Part shown: one piece after another, positions 18,193-26,958 of the stretch | Layout of the letters: every line of letters begins with the position of its first letter | Numbering within the stretch: the first letter of the stretch is position 1 | DNA from: Streptococcus macacae NCTC 11558 | GTDB taxonomy: Bacteria > Bacillota > Bacilli > Lactobacillales > Streptococcaceae | DNA length: 64,000 bases | Assembly (NCBI RefSeq): GCF_000187995.2 | Contig: NZ_AEUW02000001.1 | Location: 1,240,001-1,304,000 of the forward strand | Direction of reading: 5' to 3' | Notes under the pieces: generated by a model | Databases searched by the model: none | Told to the model about the DNA's origin: nothing | Seen by the model: only the letters and a program-made list of their open reading frames with translations | Program-made: the position numbers and the translations under genes

Positions 18193-19944
18193 TTAGTCAC
18201 GTAAGTCCAAGCGCAAATCTGCCAGCTGTTGATCTGAAACTGAGCTTGGGCTCTCAAGCATAGCATCAGCTCCCTGACCGTTTTTTGGAAAGGCAATCAC
18301 TTCACGGATATTTTCTTCTCCTGCTAAAATCATCACCAAACGATCCAGTCCTAAGGCTAATCCTCCATGAGGAGGGAAACCATATTCCAAAGCTTCTAAA
18401 AAGAAACCAAAATCCCGTTCATAATCTTCTTTCTTCATACCAAGCAGCTCAAACATAGTCTCTTGAGTGCTGCGCTCATGAATACGAAGACTGCCGCCGC
18501 CGATTTCATAACCATTTAAAACAATATCATAAGCACGGCTCATCATCTTTTCAGGATTCTCTTTCCAATCACTGCCATCCTCAAAAGCTCCTTGGGTAAA
18601 AGGATGGTGCATGGCTTGATAGCGGCCTAGATCGTCATTCCATTCTAGAAGCGGCCAATCAACCACCCAAAGGAAATTCAGCTTGCTGTCATCAATCAAA
18701 TCCAAATCTTTAGCTAATCTGACACGAAGAGCGCCCAAAGCTTCTTGAACACGTTTGAGCGAACCTGTGACAAAGAAGATGACATCTCCATCTTCAGCTT
18801 CGAATCGGTCTAATAATTCAGCATTATGATCCTTAAAGGTTGATTTCAAAGAACCTGTCACTTGACCGTCTGCTATCGTTGCGGTTGCAAAGCCAGCAAC
18901 ACCAAAGTCCATGACCAATTGCTTCAGCGCAGCCATTTGACGGTTAGTAAAAGCCTTACCAGCATTCTTAGCACAGATTCCCATAACCGCACCGTTATCT
19001 TTTTTCAGCCCTTTTTGCAAGAAGAGGGAGGAATTGCCTCGCGAAAGCTCTGTTAAGTCCTTGAGTTCCATAGCAAAACGCGTATCGGGCTTATCAGAAC
19101 CAAAACGGCGCATCGCTTGTTCATAAGATATGATAGGAAAATCTTCTGTCAGTTCAACCCCTCTGCTAGCTTTAACAACGGCCTTAAGCATACCTTCAAC
19201 AAGATTGCGGACATCTTCTTCACTGACAAAACTCATTTCCAAGTCAACCTGAGTAAACTCTGGCTGGCGATCACCCCGTAAGTCCTCATCACGAAAACAA
19301 CGGACAATTTGATAATAGCGCTCAAGGCCAGCCCCCATCAGGAGCTGCTTTAGCATCTGCGGACTTTGCGGCAGAGCATAGAATTGATTTTTAAAGACCC
19401 GTGAGGGTACTAAGAAATCACGCGCTCCTTCTGGTGTTGACTTGGTTAAATAAGGTGTTTCAACGTCAATGAAATCAGCTTGATTGAGATAATCACGAAT
19501 CGTTTTTGTGACCTGATGGCGCAGCTTTAAATTAGCAGTCATCTTCTCACGCCGCAAATCCAAATAACGGTATTTCTGCCGGATTTCCTCACCAGCATGC
19601 GCATGATTATCCAATTCGAAAGGCAAGGTTTTGCTGCTGGCTATGACTTCAATTTTTTCTGCCCGCAATTCTACTTGGCCTGATTTAAGATGTGGATTAA
19701 CAAAGCGTTCATCACGCGCTACAATCTCACCAGTCACTGCTAAAATACTTTCTTTATGCAGATCATGGAGCTTATCAAAGTCAGCAATATCGCTATTGAC
19801 AAAAACCTGCAAGAGCCCTTCACGGTCTCGAAGCTCAATAAAAGCCAATTTCCCATGATTTCTGATATTGGCCACCCAGCCCTTGGCTGTTACTTTTTGA
19901 CCAACTTGTTCTAATCCGTAATTTCCAATAAATCGTTCTTTCAT
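18193..19944 (-). CDS. aspS: Aspartyl-tRNA synthetase, probably non-discriminating type
   Basis: This 583-residue bacterial-type class II synthetase has an N-terminal OB anticodon domain, the GAD insertion and class II motifs (FRDEDLRGDRQPEFTQVDLE and GLALGLDRLVM). The start with GAGGA at 19944 is preferred over an upstream in-frame Met inside the leader. In the OB fold the segment RNHGKLAFIELRDREG has His where discriminating enzymes usually have Leu. His there is linked to Asp-tRNA(Asn) formation in Pseudomonas-type enzymes. Its location before gatCAB and the Asn-type T-box support a role in tRNA-dependent asparagine synthesis. Confidence 0.93.
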   Translation of the reverse strand: MKERFIGNYGLEQVGQKVTAKGWVANIRNHGKLAFIELRDREGLLQVFVNSDIADFDKLHDLHKESILAVTGEIVARDERFVNPHLKSGQVELRAEKIEVIASSKTLPFELDNHAHAGEEIRQKYRYLDLRREKMTANLKLRHQVTKTIRDYLNQADFIDVETPYLTKSTPEGARDFLVPSRVFKNQFYALPQSPQMLKQLLMGAGLERYYQIVRCFRDEDLRGDRQPEFTQVDLEMSFVSEEDVRNLVEGMLKAVVKASRGVELTEDFPIISYEQAMRRFGSDKPDTRFAMELKDLTELSRGNSSLFLQKGLKKDNGAVMGICAKNAGKAFTNRQMAALKQLVMDFGVAGFATATIADGQVTGSLKSTFKDHNAELLDRFEAEDGDVIFFVTGSLKRVQEALGALRVRLAKDLDLIDDSKLNFLWVVDWPLLEWNDDLGRYQAMHHPFTQGAFEDGSDWKENPEKMMSRAYDIVLNGYEIGGGSLRIHERSTQETMFELLGMKKEDYERDFGFFLEALEYGFPPHGGLALGLDRLVMILAGEENIREVIAFPKNGQGADAMLESPSSVSDQQLADLRLDLRD

Positions 19945-19961
19945 GCTATCCTCTTTTTCGT

Positions 19962-20190
19962 AAAAATAAAAAGCACCAGCTTCATCTAAACAGACGAAGA
20001 CCGTGGTGCCACTGTTGTTTGTCATTAATCAAATCATTAATAACCTCTCGATTCGTAACGTGAATAAGGCGCCTATGTTTTTAAGATAGGAGATTAAAGT
20101 ATGTTCTTCAGTATCTCTTGACTTGGCATCACTCACAGCAACAGATGCTCTCTGGACAAGTCGCAAGGCTTACTCTACTTCTCTTCATAT
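19962..20190 (-). promoter_or_regulatory. T-box leader of aspS-gatCAB
   Basis: The conserved antiterminator sequence AGTGGCACCACGG is at 20001-20013 on the minus strand. The terminator GCACCA...TGGTGC with a T-run is at about 19962-20010. Stem I can be built from GACTTG/CAAGTC and GCATC/GATGC. The specifier loop side reads TGAAGAACA, just before the lower helix TACTT. A GAA-NNN-A reading does not give an Asp codon: the plausible codon is AAC (Asn), overlapping GAA (Glu). This suggests the operon senses uncharged tRNA(Asn). Confidence 0.85.
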
Positions 20191-20207
20191 TAACTTTTAT
20201 TTGTTGA

Positions 20208-20759
20208 TTATTCTATTATAGTTGCACCAAGCACATTTTGCAAGTGGTTTAGCGCAAATTGATGATTTTCTTGACTCAGGGAAGCTACTGCGGACTGAAT
20301 CACTTCAATTTGATAACCGAGATTATAGGCATCAATGGCCGTATGCAAAACGCAAATATCTGTTAAAACTCCCGTTAAGACAAGAGTATCAATACGGCGT
20401 TCCCGCAGCCGAATATCCAAATCCGTTCCTGAAAAGGCAGAATAATGACGCTTATCTATCCAAAAGACCCGATGGTCATCTCTATACTTCTGGTAAAAAT
20501 CAGCCAAAGGTCCATACAAGTTACGCCCGCTGGTTCCCTTGATATTATGCGGCGGAAAGAGCTTAGTCTCAGGATGAAAAGTATCACCCTCATCATGCCC
20601 GTCAATAGCAAAGAAAATATAATCTCCATTGTTGTAAGCTTTTTGTACCGCTTGGGCAATCGTTTCTGAGATAGCCTGAGCTGGCTTTCCTGCTGTTAAC
20701 TTGCCATCATCCGCAACAAAATCATAGGTATAATCAATTGAAATCAGTGCCTTTGCCAT
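20208..20759 (-). CDS. pncA: Nicotinamidase / isochorismatase-family hydrolase
   Basis: The enzyme hydrolyses nicotinamide to nicotinate for NAD salvage. The 183-residue protein shows the Asp in LISIDYTYDF (residue 9), a metal-site DGHDEGDTFHPE stretch and the nucleophile Cys in GVLTDICVLHTA (near residue 137). The start lies one base after the codY stop (TAA-T-ATG), so the gene is the second member of a codY-pncA operon. The next gene is preceded by its own T-box leader. Confidence 0.9.
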   Translation of the reverse strand: MAKALISIDYTYDFVADDGKLTAGKPAQAISETIAQAVQKAYNNGDYIFFAIDGHDEGDTFHPETKLFPPHNIKGTSGRNLYGPLADFYQKYRDDHRVFWIDKRHYSAFSGTDLDIRLRERRIDTLVLTGVLTDICVLHTAIDAYNLGYQIEVIQSAVASLSQENHQFALNHLQNVLGATIIE

Positions 20760-20760
20760 A

Positions 20761-21546
20761 TTAGCTGTAATCCTTCAGTTTTTCGAAAATCCCTTCATTG
20801 ATAACTCTTAGGTAAGTTCCTTTCATGCCTAGTGAACGGCTTTCAATAATTCCGGCACTTTCCAGTTTGCGAAGAGCATTAACTATAACACTGCGTGTAA
20901 TACCGATACGATCTGCAATAACAGAAGCTGTCAAGCGTCCTTCATTGCCATCTAGTTCACTTAAAATAGCCGCAACAGCCTTCATCTCTGAATAGGAAAG
21001 TGTGTTAATAGCCATATTAATAGCTGTTTGTTTACGGATGGTCTCTTCAAGATTTTCCGTCTGCAGATTAAGGAGCTGGATCCCTACCACGGTTGAAGCA
21101 ATTTCAATTAAAATAAGATCATCATCATTAAATTCTTTGTCATTACGCCAGATAATTAAAGAACCAAGACGCATTCCGCCTCCATATATTGGAGCAATTG
21201 TTGTTAAACCATCTGGATAGATATCTTTTGATTCTACAGGAAAAATAGTGAGTTCATTTTCTACTGATAAATTGGCTTCCGTATCATAAATACGGCTGGC
21301 TGATTTAACATATTCATCTGGCAGCTTCTTGGCCTGGAAAAATTCTTCTACACGGTCTGTATTGGTTTTATACTTCATTGCATAACCAAGGAGATTACCG
21401 CTGCCATCAATAATACAGGCATTGCAGTCAATAATATTAGCTAGCTGTGCTGCCATGGTATTATAGGGCAAATCATTTTGGAGGCTCTCAACTGATTTTT
21501 GCAAAATCGAAGTAATACGACGTGTTTTCGATAATAAATTAGCCAT
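20761..21546 (-). CDS. codY: Global nutrient regulator CodY
   Basis: CodY is the GTP and branched-chain amino acid sensing repressor of nutrient uptake and amino acid genes in Gram-positive bacteria. The 261-residue length is standard. The N-terminal GAF domain covers about residues 1-155. The winged helix-turn-helix near residue 205 contains [20 protein letters not shown]. Its promoter region contains a near-perfect CodY box, so autoregulation is likely. It is followed directly by pncA. Confidence 0.97.
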   Translation of the reverse strand: MANLLSKTRRITSILQKSVESLQNDLPYNTMAAQLANIIDCNACIIDGSGNLLGYAMKYKTNTDRVEEFFQAKKLPDEYVKSASRIYDTEANLSVENELTIFPVESKDIYPDGLTTIAPIYGGGMRLGSLIIWRNDKEFNDDDLILIEIASTVVGIQLLNLQTENLEETIRKQTAINMAINTLSYSEMKAVAAILSELDGNEGRLTASVIADRIGITRSVIVNALRKLESAGIIESRSLGMKGTYLRVINEGIFEKLKDYS

Positions 21547-21575
21547 AATTCACTCTTTCTTTGATAGTCAAAACT

Positions 21576-21621
21576 ATTATATCAAAGCTTTTTTTAGAAT
21601 GCAAATAATTGTCAGAAAATT
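21576..21621 (-). promoter_or_regulatory. codY promoter with CodY box
   Basis: TTGCAT (21599-21604) and TATAAT (21576-21581) are 17 bases apart on the minus strand. AATTGTCAGAAAATT at 21607-21621 matches the CodY consensus AATTTTCWGAAAATT in all but one position and abuts the -35 box. A second, weaker match follows around 21634. Confidence 0.8.
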
Positions 21622-21650
21622 CCCTAATATTCGAAATTTTTTGAAAAACC

Positions 21651-22865
21651 CTACTTTTGGTATTGGCGTAAAAACCGAGTCATCTTTTCCTGAATTTCTG
21701 AAAGTTCTTCAACACTTGGCAAATAAACAATGCGAAAATGGTCCGGCTCTATCCAGTTAAATCCCCGTCCATGTACTAGGAGAATTTTTTCCTGCTTTAG
21801 AAAGTCAAGAACAAACTGTTCATCATCATCTATCTGATATATTTCTCTGTCAATTTTAGGAAAAATATACAAACCTGCTTTTGGCTTTACTGCTGAGATC
21901 CCAGGGATTTCATTAATGGCTTTATAAATGAAATTGCGCTGTTCATATATGCGGCCGCCCGGCAAAAGAAGTTTATCAATAGACTGCACACCGCCTAATG
22001 AAGTCTGGATCACTTGCTGAGCAAGTACGTTGGAGCAAAGTCTCATATTAGACAGCATATTTAAGCCTTCAATATAGTCCTTCACATGCTTTTTAGGGCC
22101 TGAAAGAACCATCCAGCCTACTCGAAAGCCTGCTACACGGTGCGATTTTGATAGACCATTCATGGAAACACAAAATAAATCCGGTGCAAGACTGGCAATG
22201 GCGATATGCTCTTCTCCATCCATAACCAAACGATCGTAAATTTCATCTGCAAAAATAATCAAGTCATTCTGACGCGCTACTTCAACAATCGCCTCTAAAA
22301 CTTCTTTGGGATAAAGAGCCCCTGTTGGATTATTAGGATTAATAATAACAATAGCTTTAGTGTTAGATGTTATTTTTGATTTGATGTCGTTGATATCTGG
22401 ATACCAGTCAGCTTTTTCATCACAAATATAATGGACAGCATTGCCGCCTGCAAGACTGATTGAAGCTGTCCAAAGCGGGTAGTCAGGCGTCGGTACAAGG
22501 ACTTCATCGCCATTATCTAAAAGACCCTGCATAGACATGGTAATCATTTCTGATACACCATTGCCAATATAAATATCATCCACATCAACATCAGGAATAT
22601 TCTTTAATTGGCAGTACTGCATAATCGCCTTACGAGCAGAAAAAATCCCTTTGGAGTCTGAATAACCTTCACTCTCACGGGCATTCATGATTAAATCACG
22701 AATAACCTCGTCCGGCGCTGTCAAACCAAATGCAGCAGGATTCCCTGTATTAAGACGTAGAATTTGTTCACCATTTGCAATCATACGATTTGCTTCTTCT
22801 AGTACCGGTCCGCGAATATCATAGGCAACATGATCCAGCTTGACTGATTTTTTAAATTCTTTCAT
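21651..22865 (-). CDS. Pyridoxal-phosphate aminotransferase (alanine transaminase type)
   Basis: This 404-residue class I/II aminotransferase has the PLP lysine in NGLSKSHRVAGFRVGW (near residue 240) and the IINPNNPTGALY motif near residue 178. Overall it resembles AlaT/AlaA-type enzymes that interconvert alanine and pyruvate with glutamate/2-oxoglutarate. The exact substrate is not certain. A GAGGT site precedes the ATG. It lies upstream of codY on the same strand, so it may share regulation through the CodY box in the 105-base gap. Confidence 0.88.
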   Translation of the reverse strand: MKEFKKSVKLDHVAYDIRGPVLEEANRMIANGEQILRLNTGNPAAFGLTAPDEVIRDLIMNARESEGYSDSKGIFSARKAIMQYCQLKNIPDVDVDDIYIGNGVSEMITMSMQGLLDNGDEVLVPTPDYPLWTASISLAGGNAVHYICDEKADWYPDINDIKSKITSNTKAIVIINPNNPTGALYPKEVLEAIVEVARQNDLIIFADEIYDRLVMDGEEHIAIASLAPDLFCVSMNGLSKSHRVAGFRVGWMVLSGPKKHVKDYIEGLNMLSNMRLCSNVLAQQVIQTSLGGVQSIDKLLLPGGRIYEQRNFIYKAINEIPGISAVKPKAGLYIFPKIDREIYQIDDDEQFVLDFLKQEKILLVHGRGFNWIEPDHFRIVYLPSVEELSEIQEKMTRFLRQYQK

Positions 22866-22977
22866 GATTTTACCTCATTGATCCTTGGTTAATCGTGTCA
22901 TTATTGTAGCTTATTTTGGCTAAAAGCGCAACGAGACAGCAGTATTTTTGATAAATCCTTTACAACTTTTTTCAATG

Positions 22978-23038
22978 TTGTTTTCTAAAAGAAGTTATGC
23001 CATAATATAGTTACCCTAAATTATTTATAAGTTAACTA
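22978..23038 (+). promoter_or_regulatory. bioY promoter with BirA-type operator
   Basis: TTGTTT (22978-22983) and CATAAT (23001-23006) are spaced by 17 bases. Directly downstream, TAGTTA (23008-23013) and TAACTA (23033-23038) form an inverted repeat. Its layout resembles biotin repressor (BirA/BirL) operators, which fits a biotin transporter gene. Confidence 0.6.
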
Positions 23039-23052
23039 ATGGAGTTTATCTA

Positions 23053-23574
23053 ATGAAAACAAAGACAGTCGCTTCTATGGCAATGATGATTGCTGTCATT
23101 ATAGTCCTCGGTTTTATTCCTCCTATTCCCTTAGGTATTATACCTGTTCCGATTATCCTGCAAAATATGGGGATTATGCTAGCTGGTGCTCTTTTAGGCG
23201 CCAAGCGCGGTTTTTTAGCTGTCCTTATCTTTTTATTTTTAGCAGCCTTAGGACTGCCTGTTCTTAGCGGGGGACATGGCAATATAGCCGTGTTTATGGG
23301 GCCTTCAGCTGGTTACTTATTTGCTTATCCATTTGCTGCTGGCTTAATTGGATTTGTAACAGAAAAAACTGGAAATCGTCGTTTTGTTGTTGATTATTTG
23401 CTGATTTGGTTGATTGGAGTCTTATTTATTGATAGCTTAGGAGCCCTTGGCTTAAGTATCCAGTCTCATATGCCTCTAGATAAAGCTTTTTGGGCCAACC
23501 TTGTTTTCATTCCTGGAGACAGTTTAAAAGTTTTAATGGTAACCCTTCTTTACAGGAGATTCAAAACAGCATAG
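23053..23574 (+). CDS. bioY: Biotin transporter BioY (ECF S-component)
   Basis: BioY is the membrane substrate-binding subunit of an ECF-type biotin importer. The 173-residue protein has about six membrane helices. It shows the family signature PLGIIPVPIILQNMGIMLAG (residues 26-45) followed by GALLGAKRG and LPVLSGGHGN. No dedicated ATPase or T-component gene is adjacent, so it should use the shared ECF module. A GGAG ribosome site precedes the ATG. It is transcribed away from the aminotransferase gene. Confidence 0.93.
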   Translation: MKTKTVASMAMMIAVIIVLGFIPPIPLGIIPVPIILQNMGIMLAGALLGAKRGFLAVLIFLFLAALGLPVLSGGHGNIAVFMGPSAGYLFAYPFAAGLIGFVTEKTGNRRFVVDYLLIWLIGVLFIDSLGALGLSIQSHMPLDKAFWANLVFIPGDSLKVLMVTLLYRRFKTA

Positions 23575-23661
23575 CTGTGTTACCTATAATATAAAGAAGA
23601 ATTTTACTTTTTATCTGAAAAAGTTTACAATAGAGTCAGAAAATAAAACGGAGGAAAGGTT

Positions 23662-24111
23662 ATGTCTACTTACAAAAATATCCTTGTTGCTATTGATGGT
23701 TCTTATGAATCCGAATTAGCTTTTGAGAAAGGCGTTAGCGTTGCTCTTAGAAACGATGCTAAGCTGCTTTTAGCACATGTGGTTGATACAAGAGCCCTGC
23801 AAAGCGTAGCTACCTTTGATGCCTATATTTATGAAAAATTAGAAAAAGAAGCACACAGTGTCTTGGATGATTACGAAAAGCAAGCCCGTGAAAAGGGGAT
23901 AACCAAGCTTCAGCAGATTATTGAATTTGGCAACCCAAAAACATTACTGGCTACCGAAATACCTGATCGGGAAAAGGTCGATCTTATTATGCTGGGTGCA
24001 ACAGGACTTAATGCCTTTGAACGGCTGCTTATCGGATCATCTTCTGAATATATTCTCCGTCATGCTAAAGTTGATCTGCTCGTTGTACGCGATCCTGAAA
24101 AAACTTTATAA
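23662..24111 (+). CDS. Universal stress protein (UspA family)
   Basis: The 149-residue protein has the Usp fold motifs: ILVAIDGSYESELAFEKGV at the N-terminus and the ATP-binding GATGLNAFERLLIGSSSEYI near residue 113, ending VDLLVVRDP. The G-2x-G-9x-GS pattern suggests the ATP-binding branch of the family. The physiological role is general stress resilience and cannot be specified. The start has an excellent GGAGG site. The gene is followed by a long-armed hairpin. Confidence 0.92.
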   Translation: MSTYKNILVAIDGSYESELAFEKGVSVALRNDAKLLLAHVVDTRALQSVATFDAYIYEKLEKEAHSVLDDYEKQAREKGITKLQQIIEFGNPKTLLATEIPDREKVDLIMLGATGLNAFERLLIGSSSEYILRHAKVDLLVVRDPEKTL

Positions 24112-24190
24112 CCTTTCATTCAAAGCTAGAAGCTCTTTCTAATTTGACCTAAAAATGACTTTGCATCTTGTAAAGTCATATCCTAAACTA

Positions 24191-24284
24191 AAAAATATCA
24201 GATGAACACTGAACTTCCTCCCAATCGTTAGATTTTATATCTAACTTTTAGGGAACAGCTCACATAAACATCTGATATTTTTTT
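24191..24284. terminator. Long-armed hairpin, probable bidirectional terminator
   Basis: Perfect 14-bp arms AAAAATATCAGATG (24191-24204) and their complement (24269-24282) enclose 64 bases that contain a second small hairpin (TTAGAT/ATCTAA). The right arm ends in a T-run, so it can terminate the usp transcript. A similar architecture is found after scrR. Confidence 0.6.
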
Positions 24285-24286
24285 AA

Positions 24287-24396
24287 TGCTCTTTGCAAAT
24301 CTCTTCAAGGCAGGTCAGCTTCGCCTATTCATTGTTGATGGCGTCAGTATTAGCTTTAAGAGGCTGAGATAAAAGTTCCCAGCCCCATGCATTTTT
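24287..24396. repeat. Degenerate streptococcal intergenic repeat
   Basis: The stretch AAATCTCTTCAAGGCAGGTC resembles the boxA part of BOX-type elements (compare 26957-27063). It is followed by GGCTGAGATAAAAGTTCCCA at 24362-24381, a hairpin-forming segment that recurs in part at 60031-60057. No gene is seen between 24112 and 24545. Confidence 0.45.
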
Positions 24397-24545
24397 GTCG
24401 TTTTACTTGCAGCATGCAGTGCTTGCTTAGATAGCTGAAAAATCGAATTGACTTGAATGATTGATATCTGTCCTACTCTTTTGTCTGCGGTTTACTGCCT
24501 TGTTTACTCTGTCATTTTCATTGTGTCTAAACTGGCATGTTTTAC

Positions 24546-25925
24546 TTACTGCTTTAGTGATTTTTGGATTTGGCGATCAAGTTCGTGTTTGATAGCTGGC
24601 TCTGGTGCAAAGCGTTCCTCCCAATCATCTGGCTTTAATATCTTATGTGTCACAGGATCAAAATGGGCTTTGCCATCTGGAAATATTTTTCCCATATTAG
24701 CTTCATGAACGGTATCAAAAAAGGGTTTAGGATCAACTCCCATTAAAACAAAAGAGCCATAGGTCAAATAAAGAAGATCTATTAGAGCATCAACTTGCCC
24801 AACTAAAGGAGTTTCAGGGTGTTTTTTTGAAGATACTTTATCTGCTGCTTTATCAATAGCCTTATGAAGATCTGCAATAGTTTGGGTAAAGGTTTCAGAA
24901 TCACTGCTGCTTGCTGCATATAAGAACTCAACAATTTCCTCTACCTTAAAATCTGCTCTATGACTGCCTTCAAGGACATCATAACTGCGAGGGGTTTCAC
25001 AGGTTTTACCATCCATTAAGAGATGAAAGTCCTTAACTTTATTAAAATTGTCATCCGAGCTTAAAAAGACCTGCGCCGATGGCTGATGAATGACACCAAA
25101 ATGAGAGAGAGCTTTTGAAATGCCATCATCATTATTGCTGGCAGTTGTGTAAGCAGCCGCTTCTTTTACGCTTTCTGTTGCATTTCCCATAGCAATTCCT
25201 AAACCGACACCTGAAAGCATTTCAAGGTCATTGTCAGAATCTCCAAAAGCCATCACCTCTGACAATTCAATATCAAAGGCAGCTGCAATGCGTTTAATCC
25301 CTTGCAATTTAGACATCCCTCTTGAAATCAAATCAATGGAATAAGGACTGCTGTGGGTAACTGTCAAGTGGGGAAACTGCTGAACAATTTCACGGCTTTC
25401 ACTTTGTGTAGCCACTAAAACAATTTGAAAAACCGGCTGACGCATAATCGTCATTAAATGACTCCGGTTTTGGGGCTTAATACGACGGATAATATTTTTA
25501 AAACTGCGCTCTATCGTTTTTGCTATTTTTTTAGAAACAAAGCGGCTAAACCACTGTCCAAACCGGCTTGTTCCCATATTAATAAAATGCGATCCTACCA
25601 AACCAGAAGCTGTGCCAAGTGAAATCTCCCGCCGATGTTCCCCAGCATACTTAATAACACGGTAAATGGTTGATTTAGGTATTTGATTTTGATATAAAAT
25701 ACGGTCGCGCGTAAAAATATACTGACCATTGTAAGTAATAGCAAAATCAAGCCCTAAATTTTCCATAAAAGGTTCGACAAAAGCAGGTCCTCTTCCAGTC
25801 GCAACACCAATCAGAATTCCCTGCTTTTTCATATTTTTAATTGCTTTTTGCGTTGATTTCGGAACAGTTTTACGGTCATTTAAAAGCGTTCCGTCAATAT
25901 CAAAAAAAACTGCTTCGATGGCCAC
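24546..25925 (-). CDS. Cof-type HAD phosphatase fused to a MazG/HisE-like domain
   Basis: Residues 1 to about 275 are a Cof-type HAD phosphatase (FFDIDGTLLND with Asp9 and Asp11; FGDSDNDLEML near residue 228). Residues of about 290-440 look like an all-alpha nucleotide pyrophosphohydrolase-like domain (KVEEIVEFLYA, VGQVDALIDLLYLTYGSFVL, then EANMGKIFPDGK). The fusion suggests a house-cleaning enzyme acting on a nucleotide or sugar phosphate, but the substrate is unknown. The start is GTG with an AAAGGG site. The gene is divergent from ansA. Confidence 0.85.
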   Translation of the reverse strand: MAIEAVFFDIDGTLLNDRKTVPKSTQKAIKNMKKQGILIGVATGRGPAFVEPFMENLGLDFAITYNGQYIFTRDRILYQNQIPKSTIYRVIKYAGEHRREISLGTASGLVGSHFINMGTSRFGQWFSRFVSKKIAKTIERSFKNIIRRIKPQNRSHLMTIMRQPVFQIVLVATQSESREIVQQFPHLTVTHSSPYSIDLISRGMSKLQGIKRIAAAFDIELSEVMAFGDSDNDLEMLSGVGLGIAMGNATESVKEAAAYTTASNNDDGISKALSHFGVIHQPSAQVFLSSDDNFNKVKDFHLLMDGKTCETPRSYDVLEGSHRADFKVEEIVEFLYAASSSDSETFTQTIADLHKAIDKAADKVSSKKHPETPLVGQVDALIDLLYLTYGSFVLMGVDPKPFFDTVHEANMGKIFPDGKAHFDPVTHKILKPDDWEERFAPEPAIKHELDRQIQKSLKQ

Positions 25926-25998
25926 AGTATCGCCCTTTCATATCTCTTTAATTATGTTAAAATATAGTATATCACAATTTGAAAGAATTTTAAAAACC

Positions 25999-26958
25999 AT
26001 GAAAAAGATCCTTGTTTTGCACACTGGCGGAACTATTTCTATGCAAGCTGATGATAACGGCCAGGTTATCCCAAACAGCTACAATCCAATGAATCAAGTC
26101 GGTATTGGACTTGATCAGATTGAAATTGAATCTATTGATTTTTTAAACCTCCCCAGTCCTCAGATCACAGTTGACCATATGCTTTTACTGGCACAGAAAA
26201 TCAGAGAGACAGCCGGACTGTACGACGGAGTCGTTATCACGCATGGGACAGATACTCTGGAAGAAACTGCTTATTTCCTTGATACTATGACACTGCCTCA
26301 CATTCCTATCATTTTGACAGGAGCTATGCGCTCTTCCAATGAATTAGGAAGTGATGGCATTTATAATTATCTAACCGCTCTTCGAGTTGCTGGCCATGAA
26401 AAAGCAGCTGAAAAAGGGGTCCTTGTCGTTATGAATGATGAAATACATGCCGCTAAATACGTTACTAAAACGCATACTAGTAACTTAGCTACTTTTCAGA
26501 CGCCTACACACGGACCTCTTGGTATCATCATGAAGCGTGACATTCTCTTTTTTCAAACAGCCGAGCCCAGACGGCGCTTTCGTCTGGAATCTATAAAAGG
26601 AACTGTCCCTATTATTAAAGCTTATGCTGGAATGGGAGACTGGCTGTTTAGCAGCCTAAATAAGACAACTATTGACGGGCTTATTATTGAAGCTTTTGGT
26701 GCTGGCAATCTCCCGCCAGAAGCCGCTAAAAGTATAGCTAAACTTATTCAAGAAGGTATTCCCGTAGCACTGGTTTCACGCTGCTTTAATGGTATAGCAG
26801 AACCTATTTATGCCTATGAGGGCGGCGGTGTCAATCTTTATGAAGCTGGTGTTATGTTTGTCAAGGAAGTCAATGCCCCTAAGGCCAGACTTAAACTTCT
26901 CATTGCTCTAAATGCCGGACTTAAAGGTCAAGAGCTAAAAGAATATATAGAAGGCTAA
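25999..26958 (+). CDS. ansA: L-asparaginase, type I (cytoplasmic)
   Basis: The enzyme hydrolyses L-asparagine to aspartate and ammonia. Both signature threonines are present: VLHTGGTIS near the N-terminus and ITHGTDTLEETAYFL near residue 83. There is no signal peptide and the 319-residue length fits the cytosolic type. I start it at MKKILVLHTGG (25999). An in-frame upstream Met would add 27 residues that read through the promoter region. The ribosome site is weak. The stop overlaps a BOX-like repeat. Confidence 0.9.
   Translation: MKKILVLHTGGTISMQADDNGQVIPNSYNPMNQVGIGLDQIEIESIDFLNLPSPQITVDHMLLLAQKIRETAGLYDGVVITHGTDTLEETAYFLDTMTLPHIPIILTGAMRSSNELGSDGIYNYLTALRVAGHEKAAEKGVLVVMNDEIHAAKYVTKTHTSNLATFQTPTHGPLGIIMKRDILFFQTAEPRRRFRLESIKGTVPIIKAYAGMGDWLFSSLNKTTIDGLIIEAFGAGNLPPEAAKSIAKLIQEGIPVALVSRCFNGIAEPIYAYEGGGVNLYEAGVMFVKEVNAPKARLKLLIALNAGLKGQELKEYIEG

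Noticed and set aside
20222..20542. 106-codon plus-strand frame opposite pncA
   Set aside because: Antisense to a well-supported gene, without a ribosome site.
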